From NCBI GenBank assembly GCA_030590715.1, contig JAUVCU010000015.1, positions 1 to 12,674 on the forward strand: a DNA stretch of 12,674 nt, in the 5' to 3' direction. The notes under the pieces were generated by a model. It saw nothing but the letters and a program-made list of their open reading frames with translations, did no database searches and had not been told where the DNA came from. The DNA comes from Lentisphaeria bacterium. Lineage in GTDB: Bacteria; Verrucomicrobiota; Lentisphaeria; Victivallales; JAUVCU01. Positions 7,300 to 11,868 of this stretch are shown here, piece by piece. A program made the position numbers and the translations under genes. Positions within the stretch are counted from its first letter, which is position 1; every line of letters begins with the position of its first letter.

Positions 7300-8481
7300 T
7301 TAAAGGCGTTTGTGAAGAATTTCACATAGCTGCTTTTCCGTCAACTCAATAGGATTATTTTTACAGCCAGTCACTGCTGCAATTCTCGAAATATCGTCTA
7401 ATGTCACTCCGAATTCAGAAAGCTTTGGTATTTTCAAATAGTCCGTCCATTTATACAACGTTTCAATCATCTGCTGATTCACCAGATCAATATCAGGCAA
7501 ATTATTTCCGGTGATCAATTGTGCGACAACCGCGTGCTTATACAATGATTGCTCTGCTTCAGGGGATTCAACTCTCGCCCTTTTAAGTTCCCTAATTGTT
7601 ATATCGGTAGCAGCAGCCAGTAATGTTCCACAAACAACTCCGTGAGGAATGTCGAACATACCGCCTATTGAAGATGCAAAACCATGAACAACACAGAGTC
7701 CAGCATTCGCCAATGTTATCCCAGACTGCATAGCAGCATAGGCGACAGCTGTTCGCGCATGAAGATCTGTATCGCCATGATCATAAGCTGCAAAAAGATT
7801 AGAAATAATCTGCTGTAGGCCACTATATGCCAGGGCATCGGTCATAGCATTACTTCCAGTCGAAACAAATGATTCAAACAGTTGAGAAAATGCATCCATA
7901 GCACAATAGGCTGTGATATTTTTTGGGCATGAAAGCATCATTTCAGGATCAATAACAGCAAGGTCAGGAACGTAATTATCATGACGGAGCGATTTTTTGA
8001 AACCGTCTTTACCGACACGGCTTATCACTGCATTTTTAGTAGCTTCACTTCCGGTTCCCGATGTGGTCGGTACGGCAATGAACGGAACCTTTTGCCCTGT
8101 CGGTTGCTTATCGCCGACTCCTTCGAGATAATCCAGAACAGAACCTTCCATTTTCAACATTGCAGAAATAGCCTTACCGGCATCAACAACACTTCCACCA
8201 CCAATAGCGACGACAACATCAATTTGTTTATCTTTGAATTGAGAAACAGTACTGTCAATTAATTCAGGTGAAGGCTCTCCTGAAACAGAATAGATTTCAA
8301 ATAAGACATTGTTATTTTCAAGTCGTTCGGTTAAGTAAGACAGACGACCCGAGCGCTGTAAGGAATTACCTCCAATCACCAAAAGAGCCTTTTGTCCAAA
8401 GCCGGGAATAAGCTTTGGTAACTCACAAAATGTTTTAGTTCCAAAACGTATATCAGGAGTTCGTGCAAATGAAAACGCCAT
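7300..8481 (-). CDS. Iron-containing (group III) alcohol dehydrogenase family protein
   Basis: A 393-residue protein of the iron-dependent alcohol dehydrogenase superfamily, which reduces aldehydes or oxidises alcohols with NAD(P)H. The dinucleotide loop is AIGGGSVVDAGKA (92-104), followed by VPTTSGTGSEAT (137-148), both family hallmarks. Aligned to the FucO-type metal site, Asp196 is kept in AMDAFSQ, but the next ligand position is Gln200 in place of His. The third and fourth ligands, His266 (VVHGF) and His280 (IPHG), are kept, while the usual second His of HxxxH is Ser270. The changes occur together, which suggests a distinct subgroup, not decay; metal and substrate are unknown. The SD (AGGAAA, complement of 8487-8492) lies five bases before the ATG. 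In a fermenter, aldehyde reduction to recycle NADH is likely but inferred. Confidence 0.9.
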   Translation of the reverse strand: MAFSFARTPDIRFGTKTFCELPKLIPGFGQKALLVIGGNSLQRSGRLSYLTERLENNNVLFEIYSVSGEPSPELIDSTVSQFKDKQIDVVVAIGGGSVVDAGKAISAMLKMEGSVLDYLEGVGDKQPTGQKVPFIAVPTTSGTGSEATKNAVISRVGKDGFKKSLRHDNYVPDLAVIDPEMMLSCPKNITAYCAMDAFSQLFESFVSTGSNAMTDALAYSGLQQIISNLFAAYDHGDTDLHARTAVAYAAMQSGITLANAGLCVVHGFASSIGGMFDIPHGVVCGTLLAAATDITIRELKRARVESPEAEQSLYKHAVVAQLITGNNLPDIDLVNQQMIETLYKWTDYLKIPKLSEFGVTLDDISRIAAVTGCKNNPIELTEKQLCEILHKRL

Positions 8482-8768
8482 AGTGCTTTCCTACTTATTA
8501 TTGATTACAGCAGAACAGTATACTGCATTTTACACCCTACAATTCCTGCAGTCCACACTGATGGCTGCAACGGCAAAAAGAACAATACCTACAGAGTCAA
8601 TTTCAATTGCCCCTGTAGGGCCAAGCGACGGATGCACCTCTACTGTTCCAAATAAAGATGTATACTTCGAGATATCCACAAACCACCTCAGCTGTCATAA
8701 TTGTAGCATGCAAAGTAATTATAATTGGCAAACTCAGGCCAATGCAACAGGACCGCTAACGCCATAGT
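8474..8768. repeat. 11-base direct repeat flanking a 273-base segment
   Basis: AACGCCATAGT occurs at 8474-8484 and again at 8758-8768 in the same orientation. The left copy includes the dehydrogenase start codon on the minus strand. The inner edges resemble each other weakly as inverted ends. A small insertion or a local duplication are both possible, and chance is not excluded. Confidence 0.3.
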
Positions 8769-9074
8769 ATATTCAAATACTTACTTTAGATCAGGAAGAT
8801 AAGTAGATTATTTATGCTCGAACCTATTATTAGCAGATCTTTTACAAAAAAAAGTGAAATATTTCTAAATTGACATTTAATCTATTTTTTGCAAAACACA
8901 ACTATTCACATACTAATACAGAAAGTTACAAACGAAGCAATTTGAGTTTACTTGCAAATAAAAACGCCTCAATAATAAAGTCTGTGACAGCTCGATATAA
9001 TAGACACTCCATCTCAAAGAAGACACCTCATCAAAAAGGGTTAATTACCAGGAACTTACGCACAAAACATTCAA
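8482..9074. other. Gene-poor stretch upstream of the dehydrogenase
   Basis: I see no convincing gene here. A 94-codon plus-strand frame (8483-8767, GTG start) and another at 8870-9106 lack an SD and family features. On the minus strand a 49-residue frame (8530-8679, GTG start) has a protein-like stretch, GTVEVHPSLGPTGAIEIDSV, but again no SD and no family I know. The first 290 bases are flanked by an 11-base direct repeat. A 10-base palindrome, CAGTATACTG (8516-8525), lies 35 bases upstream of the dehydrogenase start and may be an operator or -10 region for it. The remainder is AT-rich, and a TTGACA at 8870-8875 has no -10 partner. Confidence 0.5.
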
Positions 9075-9102
9075 TTGACACTTCGCAATTTCGATATAGA
9101 TT
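9075..9102 (+). promoter_or_regulatory. Candidate promoter for a small RNA
   Basis: A perfect -35, TTGACA (9075-9080), is followed after 16 bases by TAGATT (9097-9102, four of six consensus positions). A TATAGT at 9108-9113 is a better -10 but lacks a matching -35. A start would fall near 9109, about 100 bases before the terminator at 9163-9210. No protein gene follows on this strand. Confidence 0.4.
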
Positions 9103-9108
9103 CTAATT

Positions 9109-9210
9109 ATAGTCTAACAAACAATAACTTCCCCAAAGTTATTTTTATACGACATCCCCTAAGCTGCAATGGTCCCCTCCCCCTAAACCATTGCAGCCTT
9201 TCTTTTTTTA
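9109..9210 (+). ncRNA. Candidate small RNA with two hairpins and C-rich loops
   Basis: The unit of about 100 nt has no plausible reading frame. Hairpin 1 pairs AATAACTT (9123-9130) with AAGTTATT (9136-9143) around the loop CCCCA. A linker holds ATCCCCTAA (9154-9162). Hairpin 2 pairs 11 perfect bases (9163-9173 with 9187-9197) around a 13-base loop, CCCCTCCCCCTAA, and is followed by a T-rich tract. Three exposed C runs in a GC-poor region are striking. Short RNAs that present C-rich loops to G-rich ribosome-binding sites are known, for example RsaE/RoxS in Firmicutes and RepG in Helicobacter. That analogy is inference: start site, expression and targets are unknown. The alternative is that the second hairpin is only the terminator of an unseen plus-strand transcript. 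Confidence 0.45.
9163..9210 (+). terminator. Strong plus-strand intrinsic terminator with no upstream protein gene
   Basis: GCTGCAATGGT (9163-9173) pairs perfectly with ACCATTGCAGC (9187-9197), followed by CTTTCTTTTTTT (9198-9209). On the minus strand the stem is not followed by T residues, so it acts only rightward. The nearest plus-strand protein gene upstream ends at 7250, beyond its own terminator. Something short is therefore probably transcribed here. Confidence 0.85.
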
Positions 9211-9271
9211 TCTCCCGACATTTGCATACTATTCATTTTGGTAACGAATACATTCCCACAAGAAATATGGG

Positions 9272-9308
9272 AAAAAAAATGAACAGCCACGTATATACGC
9301 GACGGTTC
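9272..9308 (-). terminator. Terminator of the ferritin gene
   Basis: Bases 9281-9308 form a 12-bp stem with one mismatch and two G-U pairs on the minus-strand RNA (outer GAAC/GTTC, inner CGT/ACG). The next minus-strand bases are A and eight T residues (complement of 9272-9279). It starts 28 bases past the ferritin stop and faces the small-RNA terminator across about 60 bases. Confidence 0.75.
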
Positions 9309-9335
9309 ATTATACGATTAAACTAAATAAAGAGC

Positions 9336-9854
9336 TTACTGAGGTTCGGCAGCTGGAGCCTCACCTTTGGCAAGTGCTCCAACTTCTTTATCAATGAAGT
9401 AAAGACCTTTTTTATCATCGCCCAGAAGTTTGACTTTATCAAGAATTGAACGGAAAAGCTGTTCTTCCTCATGCTGCTCACCAACGTACCACTGAAGGAA
9501 ATTAAACGTTGAAAAATCGGCCTGATCAAAAGCGGCCTTAGCCAGATTATTTATTTTAGAAGTAATCAAACATTCATGCTCGAGAGTATCTTCGAAGATC
9601 TCCGCATGTGACTCCCATTCCGTTTTTGGAGCAGGAATCTGCCCAAGTTTAACATATCCACCCGTTTCGGTTATATAATTGAAAAGGCGTGTCATGTGTT
9701 CCCGTTCTTCCATTGCATGCTCACTCATAAATTGAGCACAACCATCCAATCCATGATAGGAAAACCAGGAGCTCATTTGAAGATAAAGGTTGGAAGAATA
9801 GTACTCAAGATTCACCTGCTCATTTAGCAGATTCAAAATCGTGTCCTTTAGCAT
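9336..9854 (-). CDS. ftnA: Non-heme bacterial ferritin
   Basis: A 172-residue four-helix-bundle ferritin that assembles into a 24-subunit shell, oxidises Fe(II) and stores the mineral in the cytoplasm. The ferroxidase residues match E. coli FtnA in number and identity: Glu17, Glu50 and His53 for site A; Glu94, Gln127 and Glu130 for sites A/B; with Glu49, Glu126 and Glu129 for the third site. There is no haem-binding Met at the bacterioferritin position that I can identify, and the length fits Ftn, not Dps. The SD GAGG (complement of 9860-9863) is five bases before the ATG. It diverges from the hydrogenase-maturation operon, so iron storage and an iron-cofactor pathway share an intergenic region. 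Regulation by iron is plausible, but no clear Fur box is visible. Confidence 0.95.
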   Translation of the reverse strand: MLKDTILNLLNEQVNLEYYSSNLYLQMSSWFSYHGLDGCAQFMSEHAMEEREHMTRLFNYITETGGYVKLGQIPAPKTEWESHAEIFEDTLEHECLITSKINNLAKAAFDQADFSTFNFLQWYVGEQHEEEQLFRSILDKVKLLGDDKKGLYFIDKEVGALAKGEAPAAEPQ

Positions 9855-9914
9855 AATTACCTCATATTTAATTACCTGAATAATCGTCCGATATCTAATT
9901 GTAAGCTAAATACA

Positions 9915-9944
9915 TTTATAAAAAAATAGATGAGCACTCTGCAA
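9915..9944 (-). promoter_or_regulatory. Possible ferritin promoter
   Basis: On the minus strand TTGCAG (9939-9944) precedes TATAAA (9915-9920) by 18 bases. The start would be near 9908, giving a leader of about 54 nt. The -35 is weak. Confidence 0.3.
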
Positions 9945-9946
9945 AC

Positions 9947-9962
9947 TGTTAAAAAAATAACA
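9947..9962. promoter_or_regulatory. Inverted-repeat operator candidate (Rex-like)
   Basis: TGTTAAAAAAATAACA contains the palindromic arms TGTTA and TAACA six bases apart. It lies between the possible -35 elements of the divergent ferritin (9939-9944) and hydrogenase-maturation (9972-9977) promoters. It resembles the redox-sensor Rex consensus TTGTTAA-N4-TTAACAA, with mismatches at three arm positions. Rex controls fermentation and hydrogenase genes in several anaerobes. A long A tract makes chance symmetry plausible. Confidence 0.3.
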
Positions 9963-9971
9963 TAGAGAAGA

Positions 9972-9999
9972 TTGAATTGCTACGTTTTTTATATATAAT
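9972..9999 (+). promoter_or_regulatory. Promoter of the hydrogenase-maturation operon
   Basis: TTGAAT (9972-9977) and a perfect TATAAT (9994-9999) are separated by 16 bases. A start near 10006 would produce a leader of about 174 nt before the first gene, with a terminator inside it. The -10 region is part of an AT-rich run, but the pairing with a good -35 supports it. Confidence 0.6.
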
Positions 10000-10088
10000 A
10001 GGATCTAAATCTGCGGTAAGGAATGTAATTCTGAGCCTAGGGTTGTAATTGTGAAATAGATTAGACTTGCCACGAGATGAAAATTGAA

Positions 10089-10116
10089 TTGGTTAAGTGT
10101 AATGAATTTATATAAT
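10089..10116 (+). promoter_or_regulatory. Possible internal promoter abutting the leader terminator
   Basis: TTGGTT (10089-10094) and a perfect TATAAT (10111-10116) are spaced by 16 bases. Initiation near 10123 would fall inside the terminator's 5' arm, so the transcript could not form the full hairpin and would escape termination. The -35 is poor and the AT-rich context makes chance matches likely. Confidence 0.3.
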
Positions 10117-10118
10117 AC

Positions 10119-10153
10119 AGCCCTGCCGCGAACATTCGCAGCAGGGCTTTTTT
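10119..10153 (+). terminator. Intrinsic terminator in the leader, 26 nt before the first gene
   Basis: GCCCTGC (10120-10126) pairs with GCAGGGC (10141-10147), with an inner stem GCGA/TCGC (10128-10131 with 10136-10139) closing a four-base loop ACAT. Six T residues follow (10148-10153). It is a strong plus-strand terminator, and no plus-strand gene ends upstream of it, so it most likely interrupts the operon's own leader. Confidence 0.85.
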
Positions 10154-10179
10154 ATGTTTTGAGCGAGGAGCTTTTAGAA

Positions 10180-10431
10180 ATGGACAAACGTCTTGGTTTT
10201 ATAGGAATAATTGTAGAACAGCGCGAGGATAGTGCCCAGGAAGTTAACCGTTTCCTTACGGATTTTGGAGATATAATTGTGGCTCGTCAGGGCGTTCCCT
10301 ACAAAGACAAGGGCTGCAATGTGATAACGCTGGTTGTAGATACGGACAATGACACAATGGGCCAACTTACTGGTAAACTTGGAAATATTGACGGCGTTTC
10401 GGTAAAATCTGCTCTAAGCAAACAAAAATAA
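10180..10431 (+). CDS. TM1266-type iron-only hydrogenase system regulator
   Basis: With the ATG at 10180 and SD GAGGAG (10165-10170), the product is 83 residues. The open frame extends upstream to 10084, but that part runs through the terminator hairpin and is not credible. The protein matches the small ferredoxin-like/ACT-like family typified by Thermotoga TM1266, annotated as an iron-only hydrogenase system putative regulator: RLGFIGIIVEQRE (4-16), ARQGVPYKDKG (35-45), and GKLGNIDGVSVKSAL (65-79). Members are found almost only beside hydE, hydF and hydG. There is no obvious DNA-binding domain, so the proposed regulatory role rests on context and fold. It is the first gene of the operon, 18 nt before the lyase gene. 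Confidence 0.88.
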   Translation: MDKRLGFIGIIVEQREDSAQEVNRFLTDFGDIIVARQGVPYKDKGCNVITLVVDTDNDTMGQLTGKLGNIDGVSVKSALSKQK

Positions 10432-10449
10432 GGTTTTCTAAAACTATTT

Positions 10450-11817
10450 ATGAACACAAGAATAGAAAAAGATGCACTTGGAGAAAAGGAGATTCCAGGA
10501 GAAAAATACTGGGGAATCCACACTGCCCGTGCCATAGAGAATTTTCCAATTTCAGGTCAGACAACCTCTTTTGATTTGATTCAGGCCTTTGCTATGGTAA
10601 AAAAAGCAGCGTGTCTGTCAAACTACGAAATTGAAGCGATAGATGAAGACAAATCAAACGCGATTATCAAAGCCTGCGACGAAATTATTGAAGGTAATTT
10701 TGAAGATCAATTCCCTTTAGACTCACTTCAAGGTGGAGCGGGAACTTCAACAAATATGAATATGAATGAAGTGATCGCAAACAGAGCGCTTGAGATACTC
10801 GGAGAAGAAAAAGGAGAATACACAATTGTAAATCCCATTGAGGATGTAAACCTTCACCAATCGACCAATGACACGTATCCGACTGCGCTTAAAATTGCGG
10901 TGATATTTAAACTGCGTGAATTGAGCGAACTTCTTGCCGATCTTCAGAATATTTTTCAAGAAAAAGAAAAAGAATTTTCATCGATTGCGACAATCGGGCG
11001 AACAGAATATCAAAATGCAGTTCCAATAACATTGGGCGCTGAATTCGGATCATTTTCAGAAGCTTTTGCGCGAGATCGCTGGCGTACATTTAAGTGTGAA
11101 GAGCGAATCCGCATGGTTAACATTGGCGGAACAGCTGTAGGGACAGGCCTTACAGCTCCTCAAACTTATATTTTTAAAGTGATAGAGAAGCTGCGGTCTA
11201 TAACAGGACTTGGACTTTCGAGAAGCGAGAATTGTATCGACGGGACTGCTAATAATGATTGCTTCGTAGAAATTTCAGCTACGATGAAATCGACCGCGGT
11301 CAACCTCATCAAGATTTGTAAAGCCCTGCGCCTTCTTCATTTTACGGGTGAGATTAATCTTCCAGCAGTTCAAGCAGGATCCTCGATCATGCCTGGGAAA
11401 GTAAATCCGGTAATCATTGAATCGATAATTCAGGCTGCGATGAAGATCAAAACAAACGACATACTTATTGCCGATGCGGCTTCAGATGGAACGCTTCAGA
11501 TTAATGAATATATGCCGTTGATCGCAAACTCTATTTTGGAATCACTTTCGTTTCTTAAACAAACGACAATAATGCTGACAAAGCACTGTTCACAAATTAC
11601 GGCAAACAAAGATACTTGTGCTCAACTATTTGATCACGATCCGACAATTATCACCGCATTTCTTCCTTATATTGGTTATGACAAATGCGGAGAATTAGTA
11701 CAGGAATTTAAAGAATCTGAATTCAAAAGTGTCAGAGAATTTTTAAATTCAATATTGGGCAAAGAAGATGTGGATGAAGTTCTGGCCCCGGATAACCTCG
11801 TTTCACTTGGGTATTAA
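10450..11817 (+). CDS. aspA: Aspartate ammonia-lyase family enzyme of the hydrogenase-maturation cluster
   Basis: A 455-residue member of the fumarase/aspartase superfamily. Aspartases convert aspartate to fumarate and ammonium. Conserved segments are YWGIHTARAIENF (20-32), GAGTSTNMNMNEVIANRA (96-113), STNDTYP (138-144), and the catalytic-loop signature GSSIMPGKVNP (310-320), with Ser311 in the place of the general base. YWGIHTxRAxENF and the whole-length match favour aspartase over fumarase. Position 186 in GRTEYQNAVP is Glu, whereas characterised aspartases have Gln or His there next to the substrate. The start has only a poor SD: AAGG (10430-10433) is 16 bases away, hinting at coupling to the upstream gene. 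Its place between the TM1266-like gene and hydF suggests it supplies ammonium for the hydrogenase cofactor (inference). Confidence 0.85.
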   Translation: MNTRIEKDALGEKEIPGEKYWGIHTARAIENFPISGQTTSFDLIQAFAMVKKAACLSNYEIEAIDEDKSNAIIKACDEIIEGNFEDQFPLDSLQGGAGTSTNMNMNEVIANRALEILGEEKGEYTIVNPIEDVNLHQSTNDTYPTALKIAVIFKLRELSELLADLQNIFQEKEKEFSSIATIGRTEYQNAVPITLGAEFGSFSEAFARDRWRTFKCEERIRMVNIGGTAVGTGLTAPQTYIFKVIEKLRSITGLGLSRSENCIDGTANNDCFVEISATMKSTAVNLIKICKALRLLHFTGEINLPAVQAGSSIMPGKVNPVIIESIIQAAMKIKTNDILIADAASDGTLQINEYMPLIANSILESLSFLKQTTIMLTKHCSQITANKDTCAQLFDHDPTIITAFLPYIGYDKCGELVQEFKESEFKSVREFLNSILGKEDVDEVLAPDNLVSLGY

Positions 11818-11821
11818 TTTT

Positions 11822-11844
11822 ATCAGTCCGATCCGACTGATCGG
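11822..11844 (+). other. Two overlapping hairpins between the lyase gene and hydF
   Basis: ATCAGTC (11822-11828) can pair with GACTGAT (11835-11841). Alternatively CCGATC (11828-11833) can pair with GATCGG (11839-11844). The two cannot coexist. No T tract follows, so it is not an intrinsic terminator. It ends 12 bases before the hydF SD and may affect RNA stability or hydF translation. Confidence 0.4.
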
Positions 11845-11868
11845 TCCGATGTCTTAAAAGGATAAAGA

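Larger units (their letters stand above)
10006..10153 (+). promoter_or_regulatory. Leader with terminator and antiterminator: candidate attenuator or riboswitch
   Basis: From the presumed start to the T tract the leader is about 148 nt. TAGGGTTGTA (10038-10047) can pair over 10 bases, two of them G-U, with TACAGCCCTG (10116-10125). That partner covers nearly the whole 5' arm of the terminator hairpin, so the two structures exclude each other. A further helix, GGTAAG (10015-10020) with CTTGCC (10066-10071), encloses the antiterminator segment and could form the base of a ligand-binding domain. This is the logic of a transcription attenuator controlling the TM1266-like gene, the lyase and hydF. 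I do not recognise any described riboswitch class; protein- or tRNA-mediated control is equally possible. Confidence 0.5.

Noticed and set aside
8483..8767. 94-codon plus-strand frame starting with GTG inside the dehydrogenase upstream region
   Set aside because: Its start overlaps the dehydrogenase SD region, it has no SD of its own and no recognisable domain. Its composition looks like an antisense reading.
9163..9200. Resemblance of CCTAAACCATTGC in the small-RNA hairpin to a stretch of the c-di-GMP-I riboswitch
   Set aside because: The match is a short string only. It lies in the 3' arm of a perfect terminator stem, and the rest of the aptamer is absent.
8870..9326. Two plus-strand frames (8870-9106 and 9075-9326) starting with TTG
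   Set aside because: Both TTG starts are parts of TTGACA sequences, neither has an SD, and the second runs through two terminator hairpins.
9860..9885. Possible Fur box before the ferritin gene (repeated GGTAATTA)
   Set aside because: The copies are direct and AT-rich and do not match the Fur 19-base inverted consensus well enough.
10084..10179. N-terminal extension of the TM1266-type protein by 32 residues
   Set aside because: It would translate through the terminator hairpin and T tract. The ATG at 10180 has a good SD and gives the family's normal length.
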